Part shown: positions 54,353 through 63,797 of the stretch, in pieces | Layout of the letters: every line of letters starts with the position of its first letter | Position numbering within the stretch: position 1 is the stretch's first letter | Source of the DNA: Flavobacteriaceae bacterium MAR_2009_75 | Lineage (GTDB): Bacteria; Bacteroidota; Bacteroidia; Flavobacteriales; Flavobacteriaceae | Length of the DNA stretch: 64,000 nucleotides | Assembly: GCA_002813285.1 (NCBI GenBank) | Contig: PHTZ01000001.1 | Span: forward strand, 2,603,501 to 2,667,500 | Direction: 5' to 3' | Made by a program: the position numbers and the translations under genes | The notes under the pieces: model-generated | Database searches by the model: none | Seen by the model: the letters and a program-made list of their open reading frames with translations, nothing else | Told to the model about the DNA's origin: nothing

Positions 54353-55918
54353 ATGAAAAATACAATTTATTTACTATTGGTCTGTCTAGGGGTTTTCTCT
54401 TCCTCTTGCGAAGATTATCTAGAGGAGATTCCGAAAGACTCGATATCACCTGTCAATTTTTATCAAACGGAAGAAGATGCATTAGCAGCTGTAAATGGCG
54501 CCTATGCGGCGTTAAGAGTTAATGATTACTATTCAAGGTATTGGATGACGTCTAGTACACTGGCTTCCGATGGTTGTTTCTCCCGATTGAGCGCAACTTC
54601 TGATCGAGGTGAAATCATAACATTGAACGATGCCGGTATGGTGGGCAGCAGCCGCTACAATATCGCCATATGGGGTGCGGTATGGCAGGCCGTGAACCGG
54701 GCTAATGCGGTTTTAGATAATGTTCCCGAAATCGAAATGGATGAGGCACTCAAGACGAGAATACTAGGAGAGGCAAAATTTCTAAGGGCACTGACCTATT
54801 TTAATATGGTCAGGAGATGGGGTGGCGTGCCCCTTATCTTAACCGAGACGGTTACTTCCGATATCGGTGAATTGCAGGTGTCACGAAATACCGCCGATGA
54901 GGTTTATACACAGATTATTACAGATTTGACGGAAGCCATGCAAGCATTGCCCAATATTAATCAGTTATCTGGTAGCGATGTGGGGCGTGCCTCGAAGGAA
55001 GCTGCACAGGGCATGTTGGCCAAGGTACAATTGTATCGAAAAGATTGGGCCAATGCGAAAACAAATGCCGTAGCGGTAATCAATTCTCCCAGTGGATTAG
55101 ATTTGGTGCCCGACCCTAAAGATAACTATTGGCAATCTACAGGTAGCGTCGATAATAATGTTGAAAGTATTTTTGAGGTACAATACAACGGAATTTCGCC
55201 ACAGGGCCACCAATTAGGTAATAACTATGAGCCGAACAGTAATGGTTATGGTCCAGGCCAGTGGGGTACTATCATTGGCAGTTTATGGTGGTTCAACCAA
55301 TTTGATGAGCAAGATAAGCGTAAAGAAGCAACTTGGCTGACCGAATTTCCTAGCCTTGAGGGCGACACTATTGTTCAATGGTATGAAAACACTTACCCAG
55401 TGCCACATATAAACAAATACCGTGATCCACTGAACAAAGTGTCCGACGGTATGGCATATAATATAAAAGTGTTACGCTTTGCTGACGTATTATTAACGGC
55501 GGCAGAGGCAATAAATGAAGACGAAGGGCCGGGCAACGCCTATCAATATGTCAATAGGGTTAGAACTCGGGCAGGTCTACCAGATTTGGCAGGCTTGTCT
55601 CAAGAGCAACTTAGAGACTCTATTTATCTCGAATTCAGAAAAGAGTTATGTTATGAAGGGCAAGATTATGAAGAATTGGTAAGACAGGGCAAGTTGTTGA
55701 CCAATAAAGTGGCTTATGCCACCTACACCGTACCACCGATGTTCGATGATAACGGTGATCCATTTACACCGAACCAAGCTCTTTTAGATCTTATAGCGCG
55801 CTATCAGCCGAATTTAGATTTTTATGAATTAGACGATTGGAATACCATCTTTCCTTTACCCCAAGACGCATTAGATAAAAACCCTAATCTGGAACAGAAC
55901 CCAGGTTATCCTCAATAA
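54353..55918 (+). CDS. SusD-type lipoprotein (pair 3)
   Basis: A 521-aa lipoprotein with Cys in FSSSCEDYLEEIP. The hallmark GEAKFLRALTYFNMVRRWGGVP, a helical core and the C-terminal FRKELCYEGQDYEELVRQGK and IFPLPQDALDKNPNLEQNPGY fit SusD. Surface glycan-binding lid for the upstream receptor. A strong terminator follows 8 nt after the stop. Confidence 0.95.
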   Translation: MKNTIYLLLVCLGVFSSSCEDYLEEIPKDSISPVNFYQTEEDALAAVNGAYAALRVNDYYSRYWMTSSTLASDGCFSRLSATSDRGEIITLNDAGMVGSSRYNIAIWGAVWQAVNRANAVLDNVPEIEMDEALKTRILGEAKFLRALTYFNMVRRWGGVPLILTETVTSDIGELQVSRNTADEVYTQIITDLTEAMQALPNINQLSGSDVGRASKEAAQGMLAKVQLYRKDWANAKTNAVAVINSPSGLDLVPDPKDNYWQSTGSVDNNVESIFEVQYNGISPQGHQLGNNYEPNSNGYGPGQWGTIIGSLWWFNQFDEQDKRKEATWLTEFPSLEGDTIVQWYENTYPVPHINKYRDPLNKVSDGMAYNIKVLRFADVLLTAAEAINEDEGPGNAYQYVNRVRTRAGLPDLAGLSQEQLRDSIYLEFRKELCYEGQDYEELVRQGKLLTNKVAYATYTVPPMFDDNGDPFTPNQALLDLIARYQPNLDFYELDDWNTIFPLPQDALDKNPNLEQNPGYPQ

Positions 55919-55921
55919 AAA

Positions 55922-55950
55922 CAAAAGGGCGAAATTTTCGCCCTTTTTTC
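55922..55950 (+). terminator. Intrinsic terminator after SusCD pair 3
   Basis: AAAAGGGCGAA pairs with TTCGCCCTTTT around a short AT loop and ends in a T run, a near-perfect stem directly after the SusD stop. Confidence 0.88.
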
Positions 55951-56064
55951 TTTTATGGTCCTTAAGTCATCTGGTGTCAATTGTTAGCAATGCCTTACGA
56001 CAAGGCTTAGGTTATAATAGATAATTATTGCATTTTTATAGTGTAAACCATTCAAAAAGGTTCA

Positions 56065-57648
56065 ATGCTTTTTAGATTTTCCAGTTTTCTAATTTTCTTG
56101 TGTTGGCTCTTCATATCGTGCAACGACAACGCTTCTAAAAAACAACAACCCTCAGATCTAAAAGAATCATCTGAAAGTAAGCCCTCAGGTGAGCGCTTGG
56201 CTAGAACTTATTGCGCCAGTTGTCATATTTTTCCTGAACCGGAATTGCTCGCGAAAGGTACATGGCAGTTCGGTGTTTTGCCTCAAATGGCATATCGAAT
56301 GGGTATTTATAACGATATCACTAGAGAGGGCCTGATTGAATCAAATGGGGGAGGTCTTCTTGTCGAAGAAAGCAATATTTTTCCTAGGCAGCAATTGGTA
56401 AACAATCAAGAGTGGGAGGCAATAAAGCAATATTACATTGAAAAGGCTCCTGATTCGGTTGTCCAGTTGCAGAAAGAATTGAATGAAAGCAATTCCGATT
56501 TTAGAGTGTCCTCTCCCGATTTTCGTATTTCACCTCCAATGATAACTGCAATTAAATTCAATGCAGAGCTAAATCAGGTTTACGTCGCCGATACCAAACA
56601 AGACTATAGTACATTGAATATATTGAGCAAGGAACTAAAGTCATTGAGTACCTTGGCATTGCCATCGGCCATCTCAAACATAACCCATAAGTCAGATACG
56701 ATATTTGCTACCTTAATGGGCAGTTTTACTCCCTCCGATAATCCAAATGGTAGTTTGGTCAAAATTTTCAAAAGACCAGGTGATGAGGATTATAAGGGTT
56801 TTAGCAGTGTACTGAAGAACCTACAGAGACCCGTACAGAGCATTTTCGAAGACCTTAACGGTGATGGTCTTGAAGATATTGTAGTTTGTGAATACGGCAA
56901 TCATACGGGTAAGCTGAGCTTGTTTCTAAAACGAAAAGATCGAGGTTACGACAAACGAATATTAAGCTATGATCCAGGTGCGGCCGCTGTAAATATAGTT
57001 GACCTGAACAACGATGGACTAAATGATATCATAGTATTAATGGGCCAAGGCAAAGAAAGAATTGATGCCTACTATAACGAAGGTGATGGAGAATTTAGAC
57101 TGAAAAACTTATTGAGATTTCCCGCTGTCTATGGTTCTGTATCCTTTTCTATGGTCGATTGGAACAAAGATGGGCATGCCGACATCATGTATGTAAACGG
57201 AGATAATGCCGATTACTCAAGGTTTCCTAAACCCTATCACGGCCTTCGCATATATATCAACGATGGTGATGATAATTTTAAGGAAGCCTTTTTTCAGCAT
57301 CAAAATGGGGCATATAAGGCAGTTCCCTATGATTTTGACAAAGATGGTGACCTAGATATTGCACTTGCTTCTTTCTTTCCCGATCTAATAGAAGCGCCGC
57401 AGGAAGGATTCATTTATATGGAGAACAAAACAGTGAATGATTCTATCGCGTTCAGGTTAAGTACATTTGCCGGGTCAGGTTCCGGAAGATGGCTTGTGAT
57501 GGAGCCCACCGATGTTGACCAAAATAACTTTCCAGAACTGCTTTTAGGTTCATTTACCGGCATGGCAATCAATGGAGATAAAGATGGCAAAGCCGCTAGC
57601 CATTTTGCGAGAAATTCACCTACCTTGGTATTATTAAAGTTTGATTGA
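56065..57648 (+). CDS. Lipoprotein with c-type heme motif and VCBS/FG-GAP repeats
   Basis: A 527-aa lipoprotein (Cys in LFISCNDNASK). A heme-binding CASCH begins at Cys50, in YCASCHIFPEPELL, as in short cytochrome c domains. Then come repeated Asp-rich Ca-binding-like loops: DLNGDGLEDI, DLNNDGLNDI, DWNKDGHADI and DFDKDGDLDI, forming an FG-GAP/VCBS propeller. A partner for electron transfer is not in the window. The ligand of the propeller, if any, is unknown. It lies between SusCD pairs 3 and 4, likely transcribed from its own promoter, though no clear -7 box was found. Confidence 0.85.
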   Translation: MLFRFSSFLIFLCWLFISCNDNASKKQQPSDLKESSESKPSGERLARTYCASCHIFPEPELLAKGTWQFGVLPQMAYRMGIYNDITREGLIESNGGGLLVEESNIFPRQQLVNNQEWEAIKQYYIEKAPDSVVQLQKELNESNSDFRVSSPDFRISPPMITAIKFNAELNQVYVADTKQDYSTLNILSKELKSLSTLALPSAISNITHKSDTIFATLMGSFTPSDNPNGSLVKIFKRPGDEDYKGFSSVLKNLQRPVQSIFEDLNGDGLEDIVVCEYGNHTGKLSLFLKRKDRGYDKRILSYDPGAAAVNIVDLNNDGLNDIIVLMGQGKERIDAYYNEGDGEFRLKNLLRFPAVYGSVSFSMVDWNKDGHADIMYVNGDNADYSRFPKPYHGLRIYINDGDDNFKEAFFQHQNGAYKAVPYDFDKDGDLDIALASFFPDLIEAPQEGFIYMENKTVNDSIAFRLSTFAGSGSGRWLVMEPTDVDQNNFPELLLGSFTGMAINGDKDGKAASHFARNSPTLVLLKFD

Positions 57649-57686
57649 AATACTGATACGGTTTACTTTTTTTTTAATTCGTGACA

Positions 57687-57716
57687 AGAAAAAAGGGCCG
57701 CTTAAAAAGCGGCCCT
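57687..57716 (-). terminator. Intrinsic terminator after SusCD pair 4
   Basis: On the minus strand AGGGCCGCTT and AAGCGGCCCT form a perfect 10-bp stem with a 3-nt loop, followed by TTTTTT. It ends the minus-strand SusCD pair 4; no T run follows on the plus strand. Confidence 0.82.
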
Positions 57717-57790
57717 CAAATTCAAACTAACTCAAAAAAAGAATACTAAAAATCAATCGCTACCAAACGACTGAGCCTTTAAATATTGTA

Positions 57791-59911
57791 CTACTCGGAA
57801 GCATGCCCGTAACCTTGTGTTATTAATCCCTTCGATTTTGAAAGAGTCTCGAACGGAATAGCTCTCATGTACCTAGGTGGTTCACCGGCTTGATAATATG
57901 AGTCTGGATAGCCTTTAAAAATATCGGAGGTATACTGACTTTCGTTGGCAACCATATTGGCTCCCCACGGGGTCATTTCATAACCTTCGGCCTCAAGGGC
58001 TGCCGCTACCGGTCCATCGGGGTCTATATATTCATAAAGACCTCGAATAGCAAGATTTACCTTATCACTTTCTAGGGTGCTGATATAATCGGTCCAAAGG
58101 TCACTGGTTCCTCGCCATCCGGGTACAAGTACCGGGTATGCAGGGTCGTCTACCGTTATGTCCTGTGGTGTTTGGGTGGTTAAAAGATTTATGGAAGTGT
58201 CAAAATCATCTTTATTGTTTACATACTTCGTCCAAACAAAGTTTGAGATGGTCATGCCTGTTTCAGGAAAGGTATAGAACCCATCACTCTTCAGACCTTC
58301 TACCATGGCAATTTGTCTGTCTCTCAAGCTTTTTATTCTCTCGGGCATTTGGCCGTAAAGAGTCATGTCCCAACGAGTTTTGCCTTCTCCGGCCAGTTCT
58401 AGTTTTCGTTCAAAGGCAATTGCATCTAAGAGAGATTGACCAGAAAGGCCTCCGATGTACCCATCTACCATTTCAGCCTGATCAGAAGGCCAAAAAGCAC
58501 GGCTTCTTACCTTGGTCAAATAAGTCTTAGCCGTAGCTTCATCTCCAGTGGCAGCCGAAGCATACGCCAAGTCTAACATTACATCGGCCATGCGCAATTG
58601 TTGCCAGTTACAGCCTGATTTTCTTTGGGCGTCGGTGAAGGGATCCTCAAAGCGTGATTCGTCCAGTTTGTTCATTGCCAATCCCCCCTTTTCCCTACTG
58701 CCAGGTTCAAAATTTATCAAGCGTTCAGAGGCGGCACCTGAATTGGCCGTAATACATGCAGTAACATCCCTTCGTTTATCATTGGGTTGATAATCACCGT
58801 AATAAAAACTTGCATATATTCTAGCTTGCCCATAGTTTTTTGGAGGATATGCGTTTGATCCGCCACCACCCGATGGACGACCGAATGAATAGGGAAAATC
58901 TGAATTGAACCCGCGGGTATAGCCAGACTCATAAATAGATTCAGGACTAATTTCCAAGTCCATTAGATATTGAAAATTACGTTGAAAGGGGTTGTCAAAA
59001 CCAGCACCTCTATCATCTGATTCTATCAATCGTGCCGAACCGGGATTATTGACTACATTCAAATAGTGTTCCTTGGCTGTTTGCATATAAGATTGCCAAT
59101 CGCTACGCCTAACATACCTGGCTTGCCAAGTAGAATTGTCGATTCCGATTTGGTTGAAGGTTACGTTGCCGTAATCAAAATCGGTTCTTCGTAATTGGTA
59201 TCCGGCGGCATCAAATGCCAATCTACCGATCAGTGCATCGACATACGTTCCCGAAAAACGCTCTGCATTAATACCACCTTCTCCCAAGCGATACATCATA
59301 GGAACCACTTTTTTGAGAGCGGCAATCTCGTTATCATAAACCAAATCTCTTGAGCTTAAACCTAAGGTGTCGGTTTGTGCGGTAGTTTTAATCGCGTAAT
59401 CGAAGTATGGAACATCACCATAATACCGTACCAAAAGTTTGTAACATGTAGCCCGTGCTGCAACGGCCTCACCATAAATTTGGGTCCAAGCGCTAGGGGA
59501 ACCTTTGGCCAAAGCTTGTTGATATTCATCTTTTTCTTCAATGGCCTCTATCATTATGTTACACCTGTTGATTACGGTATAACACTCTTTCCAAGTTGTG
59601 GCCGAATTGCCATCGTTAATATTAAATTCAGAAGCAAAAAGACCTTCAGGAATATGCCTGCCCTGTGAGGCATAGTTTTCAGGATGACGTTCTGAGTCAG
59701 AACCCACCACTTCGGTTTCATAATGAAGCAAACGGTCAAGATCGTACCATATTTCATAAATACCGGACATCACTTTTTGTGCATCTTCTGCTGATGCAAA
59801 TACAAAGTCTTCATCAACACTTGAAGGTGCCGGAGCATCTAAAAAGTCGTCTTCACACGCCGTACCTACTACAATAAGAGCGATAAAGATGATATATATA
59901 TACTTTTTCAT
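57791..59911 (-). CDS. SusD-type lipoprotein (pair 4), large variant
   Basis: A 706-aa lipoprotein (Cys in VVGTACEDDFLDAP). The typical N-terminal EDAQKVMSGIYEIWYDL, ATCYKLLVRYYGDVPYF and C-terminal FERKLELAGEGKTRWDMTLYG identify it as RagB/SusD. It is longer than usual, with about 150 extra residues after that motif, ending in MRAIPFETLSKSKGL. Starts 20 nt after the SusC-like gene. The extra C-terminal region may extend ligand contact, which is inference. Confidence 0.92.
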   Translation of the reverse strand: MKKYIYIIFIALIVVGTACEDDFLDAPAPSSVDEDFVFASAEDAQKVMSGIYEIWYDLDRLLHYETEVVGSDSERHPENYASQGRHIPEGLFASEFNINDGNSATTWKECYTVINRCNIMIEAIEEKDEYQQALAKGSPSAWTQIYGEAVAARATCYKLLVRYYGDVPYFDYAIKTTAQTDTLGLSSRDLVYDNEIAALKKVVPMMYRLGEGGINAERFSGTYVDALIGRLAFDAAGYQLRRTDFDYGNVTFNQIGIDNSTWQARYVRRSDWQSYMQTAKEHYLNVVNNPGSARLIESDDRGAGFDNPFQRNFQYLMDLEISPESIYESGYTRGFNSDFPYSFGRPSGGGGSNAYPPKNYGQARIYASFYYGDYQPNDKRRDVTACITANSGAASERLINFEPGSREKGGLAMNKLDESRFEDPFTDAQRKSGCNWQQLRMADVMLDLAYASAATGDEATAKTYLTKVRSRAFWPSDQAEMVDGYIGGLSGQSLLDAIAFERKLELAGEGKTRWDMTLYGQMPERIKSLRDRQIAMVEGLKSDGFYTFPETGMTISNFVWTKYVNNKDDFDTSINLLTTQTPQDITVDDPAYPVLVPGWRGTSDLWTDYISTLESDKVNLAIRGLYEYIDPDGPVAAALEAEGYEMTPWGANMVANESQYTSDIFKGYPDSYYQAGEPPRYMRAIPFETLSKSKGLITQGYGHASE

Positions 59912-59931
59912 AATTGATAAATTATTAAATT

Positions 59932-62900
59932 TTAAAATTCGATATTAACTCCTAAAGTAAAAGTTCTGGGTCTGGGGTAAGATTCATAGTCTAGACCTGG
60001 AGTAGGGTAGAATCTACCATCATCTGGATCTGGATTGGGGTCAACATTGATTTCAGGATCAAACCCGCTATAATTGGTTAAGGTAAATACATTGAATACA
60101 GAGCCATAAATACGAAGTTTGTTAAGGCCAATTCTATTCGATTCAGGAATGGTGTAGCCTAAAGTTAGGGTATTAAGTCTCAAAAAAGATCCATCTTCGA
60201 TTCCAAAAGTTGTATTTATACTACTTTCTGGATAAGGTAAAAAGGTGGTCGCATTGGTGTTTAGGGCATCCAGTGCGGCAGGTTCTACAATTTTCGTTAA
60301 TTGCCCATCGACTACATCGTAGATTTTATAATGACCTGCCAACTCTTGAAATCTGTTTCTGAATAACCCGGCTTCTTTATTACCCAAATAGGCTTCAACA
60401 TGAGTAGCGTTGTATATGTCATTGCCGTAACTCCACACGAAATTCAGGCCAAAATCAAAGGCTTTGTAATTACCGGTGAAGCTAAAGCCTCCGGTGTGAA
60501 CGGGGTTGGCATTACCAATAACACCAAGATCTTCTTCGTCGACTATACCATCGCCGTTACTATCTTTAACTTTCTGTACACCGGGGTAAGCTGTCTGCTC
60601 TCCGGGTTTGTTACTGAATGTTCCGTAAATATTAGGTAAAAGACCACTGGCATAATCTGGCACACCTTCTTTAAGGGTATAAATTTCTGTGCTTGGGTCG
60701 TAATTAAAATCGTCGGTAGTATACCATCCATCATGTTCCCAACCTCTATATAAACCTACGGGTTCGCCAACGGTTAGAAAGTAATCACCTGAGCCAGGGG
60801 CATGACGTACTCCGCCAAAATTTGATTTATATTCACCATTGATACCTTCATCAAGTTCATCAACGTTGCCACGGTTGAGGTTGAAATTAATGCTTCCGTT
60901 CAAATTGAAATTATCTGTACTCACTATACTTCCACTGAATGAAATCTCGATACCCTTATTACTTGTCGAACCAATATTATCTTGGGTAAATTGAAAACCT
61001 GTAAGGTCTGATACCGGAGTTACAAGGAGTAAATCCTCAACCGTATTTTTATATACCTCTATGGTTCCGGATAGCTTTGAATTGAACAGCGTAAAATCTA
61101 GACCGATATTTCTAGTTATGGTAGTTTCCCATTTTAAATTTGGGTTGGATATCAGGCTAGATGCGGGTCTGTATTGTGGTTGTAGGGCTTCGTTAATCGA
61201 ATAAGTACCTGTAGTAGACGCCCAACTCTGCTTCCATAATTCTGCACTTATGGCATCGCTACCTACTGAGCCATAAGATAAGCGCAGCTTTAAATCATCT
61301 AACCATGATGCATTCTGAAGAAATGGTTCTTCAGAAATACGCCACGCAAAGGCAGCTGCTGGAAAATAACCCCAACGATTGCTTGGCGCAAATCTAGAAG
61401 AGCCATCGGCTCTAAAAGTAGCCGTCAACAAGTATCGATCCATAAAGGAGTAGTTGGCACGACCAAAATACGATTGTAGCCGGTTTGCGGGAGAAACATA
61501 AGTTGTATAAAAATTTAAATCAGGAAAATCACTATTGGAATCACGCATGTTCGCCCACGCCCTTTCTGAGTCATAGGCCGATGGGTATCTTACGCCGGTT
61601 GCTTCAACATATTCAGAGCCACTGTCAGCTACTTCCATACCTGCGAGAATGCTCAAACTGTGGTTGTCTCCCAGTCCTTGAACTTCATAATTCAAGGTGT
61701 TTACCAAGCGTAAGTTCCAGCCTTCACTGGCTCTGACCCGAGCATTGCCCCCGTCGGTCTGAACACCATCGGGAGTAAAGTAGTTGTTTACGTATGGGCC
61801 CGTCCATGTCTTGAGTTTACCCCAATTAGAGCTAAGTCCAAGATCAGCCTTCGCCGTCAACCCATTAAAGATTTCCCATGACAGTGCCGTGTTAAGCACC
61901 AAAGACCTTGATATATCTTGATTCTCGGTGTCATTCAAAAGAGAAACAGGATTATAGGAATCTTGAAGAACTGTATTGTAATCACCCAACTGAGTATTGC
62001 TCGTAACATCGGAGTCACCCAGAATATCAGATGTGTTGATAGGTCTGAACCAATATGCATTATGATTTCCATCGTTATTACCTTCGCTTTCTTGAACGAA
62101 ACGGGCGTTCAATGAAAGATCGAGCTTATCGTTTATTTTTTGATCGAGCTTTAGCTGCAGGTTGGTTCTTTTATAGTATGACCTGACTTTGTTGCCTTCT
62201 TGATCGATATGGTTGAGTGATAATAGATATCTGGTATTTTCATTGCCACTCGAGATATTTACATTGTGGTTTTGGGAAATGGCGGAGTTGTATAACTCTT
62301 TGGTAAAATCTCGGCTTTCTACGTTTCGATAGTAATCTATTCCTGCTGTGTTGCTTCCTTCAAACTGTCCGATTTTCCATAATCGCTCCCAAGCGTCGGA
62401 ATACTGGTCGCCAATAGCTTTTCCGTAAGCCCAGTTGAACTGAATGTAATCATAGCCATCCATTACAGGTATATACTCTGGTATGTAACTGTATTGCGTA
62501 TAACCGTCGTAAGAAACTGTTGTCTTGCCGATTTTGCCGCCTTTTGTGGTTACTATAATTACCCCGTTGGCACCTCTTGCACCATAAATTGCCGTCGAAG
62601 AGGCATCTTTGAGCACATCAATGCTTTTAATTTGATTACCGGGAATGTTACTGATAGTACTAACGGGAAAGCCGTCAACGATAAATAATGGTTGGTTGCT
62701 TTGTGATATAGATCCGCCGCCTCTTACCCTAATGTTCACATCTGCTCCAGGTCTTCCATCTTGTGTGGTAATTTGAACACCGGCCAATTTACCTTGTAGT
62801 GCTTGAGCCGCATCAGGCACTGGAACTCCAGCAATTTCAGATCCGGAAACTGAAGCGATGGAACCGGTGACATCTCTTCTTGTCGACGTACCATAGCCTA

Positions 62901-63225
62901 CCACCACCACCTCGTCGAGTAAGCTGGCATCCTCGGTCATGGTAATATTAAAGTCGGTCTGTTGGCCTACGACAATTTCTTGGGGTTTATACCCGATATA
63001 GCTAAAAGTCAAAACATCATCGGTTTGGGCAGAAATCGTAAAGTTGCCGTCAAAGTCTGATGCAGTACCGGTCGCAGTTCCCTTTAAGATTACGGAAACG
63101 CCGGCCAGTGGCACACCCGCCTCATCTGATATAGTGCCTGAAATAACTTTCTCTTGAGAGAAAGCTAATGTGCTAATTAATAATGTGTTAATCAACACAA
63201 ATGCACGCATTAATGAAATCTTCAT
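59932..63225 (-). CDS. SusC-type TonB-dependent receptor (pair 4)
   Basis: A 1097-aa outer-membrane receptor: signal peptide ending in LAFSQ, regulatory-like domain (ISGTISDEAGVPLAGVSVIL), LDEVVVVGYGTSTRRDVTGS, plug motifs (QPLFIVDGFPV, VLKDASSTAIYGARGANGV) and a barrel with terminal FTLGVNIEF. Works with the large SusD partner. Promoter carries an exact -7 box and a perfect LacI-type palindrome, so it should respond to the same signal as the uronate operon. Confidence 0.95.
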   Translation of the reverse strand: MKISLMRAFVLINTLLISTLAFSQEKVISGTISDEAGVPLAGVSVILKGTATGTASDFDGNFTISAQTDDVLTFSYIGYKPQEIVVGQQTDFNITMTEDASLLDEVVVVGYGTSTRRDVTGSIASVSGSEIAGVPVPDAAQALQGKLAGVQITTQDGRPGADVNIRVRGGGSISQSNQPLFIVDGFPVSTISNIPGNQIKSIDVLKDASSTAIYGARGANGVIIVTTKGGKIGKTTVSYDGYTQYSYIPEYIPVMDGYDYIQFNWAYGKAIGDQYSDAWERLWKIGQFEGSNTAGIDYYRNVESRDFTKELYNSAISQNHNVNISSGNENTRYLLSLNHIDQEGNKVRSYYKRTNLQLKLDQKINDKLDLSLNARFVQESEGNNDGNHNAYWFRPINTSDILGDSDVTSNTQLGDYNTVLQDSYNPVSLLNDTENQDISRSLVLNTALSWEIFNGLTAKADLGLSSNWGKLKTWTGPYVNNYFTPDGVQTDGGNARVRASEGWNLRLVNTLNYEVQGLGDNHSLSILAGMEVADSGSEYVEATGVRYPSAYDSERAWANMRDSNSDFPDLNFYTTYVSPANRLQSYFGRANYSFMDRYLLTATFRADGSSRFAPSNRWGYFPAAAFAWRISEEPFLQNASWLDDLKLRLSYGSVGSDAISAELWKQSWASTTGTYSINEALQPQYRPASSLISNPNLKWETTITRNIGLDFTLFNSKLSGTIEVYKNTVEDLLLVTPVSDLTGFQFTQDNIGSTSNKGIEISFSGSIVSTDNFNLNGSINFNLNRGNVDELDEGINGEYKSNFGGVRHAPGSGDYFLTVGEPVGLYRGWEHDGWYTTDDFNYDPSTEIYTLKEGVPDYASGLLPNIYGTFSNKPGEQTAYPGVQKVKDSNGDGIVDEEDLGVIGNANPVHTGGFSFTGNYKAFDFGLNFVWSYGNDIYNATHVEAYLGNKEAGLFRNRFQELAGHYKIYDVVDGQLTKIVEPAALDALNTNATTFLPYPESSINTTFGIEDGSFLRLNTLTLGYTIPESNRIGLNKLRIYGSVFNVFTLTNYSGFDPEINVDPNPDPDDGRFYPTPGLDYESYPRPRTFTLGVNIEF

Positions 63226-63253
63226 AAGATTGGTAGTTTAATAATAATTTTAT

Positions 63254-63275
63254 GTAATCGATTACGCCAAATATA
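63254..63275 (-). promoter_or_regulatory. Promoter and LacI-type operator of SusCD pair 4
   Basis: The minus strand reads TATATTTG (63275-63268), an exact -7 box, then GC, then the perfect palindrome GTAATCGATTAC (63265-63254). The susC start lies 28 nt further on. Confidence 0.75.
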
Positions 63276-63557
63276 TAAAAATTATTATATTAATAATTAC
63301 TTAACATTATTTTTTTTAAATCCCATGTTTTTTTTAGGGATCGTTGTTGTAATTGTCAATCTCTTGCGTGTTGAACCATTTTTTTGAGGCATTGAATAAG
63401 TCACAAGTGCTTTTTTTGGCAACTTTTTATGAGTGGTTCGAATCTATGTGCGATACAATTAGCCTAAAAATTGCTAAAAAGGATGAAAAAGGTCTTATGA
63501 GTGTTAAATAGTTTTATTTTTTGAATATTTAATTCGATAAAATTAAAAATATTTCAA

Positions 63558-63576
63558 TATGTTTGTAATCGATTGC
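63558..63576 (+). promoter_or_regulatory. Promoter and LacI-type operator before the last gene
   Basis: TATGTTTG (63558-63565) is an exact -7 box whose final G is also the first base of GTAATCGATTGC (63565-63576), 11/12 to the palindrome. The downstream start codon is 222 nt away. The stretch 63276-63557 holds no gene I can see. Confidence 0.65.
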
Positions 63577-63700
63577 ATAAAACAAATGAGCATTCGTCCT
63601 AATATGAGTCAATAAAATAGGGGTGCCAAATAATAATGGTGTAATTGAATTTGGTGCCGAAGTAAGAATAAAAATAGTTTCTTTAAGTTAGTTTAGTTTG

Positions 63701-63737
63701 AGGGTTTGTTAGAAGAAATTCTGTCAAACCCTTTTTT
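63701..63737 (+). terminator. Intrinsic terminator inside the leader of the last gene
   Basis: AGGGTTTG (63701-63708) and CAAACCCT (63725-63732) form a perfect 8-bp stem followed by TTTTTT. It lies between the operator-controlled promoter and the ATG at 63798, so it acts either as an attenuator or as the end of a separate short RNA. Confidence 0.7.
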
Positions 63738-63797
63738 AAAATCAAAATCTCTAATAGAAATTATAGTATCTTTTTACTGCCACTTAAATATATTTAT

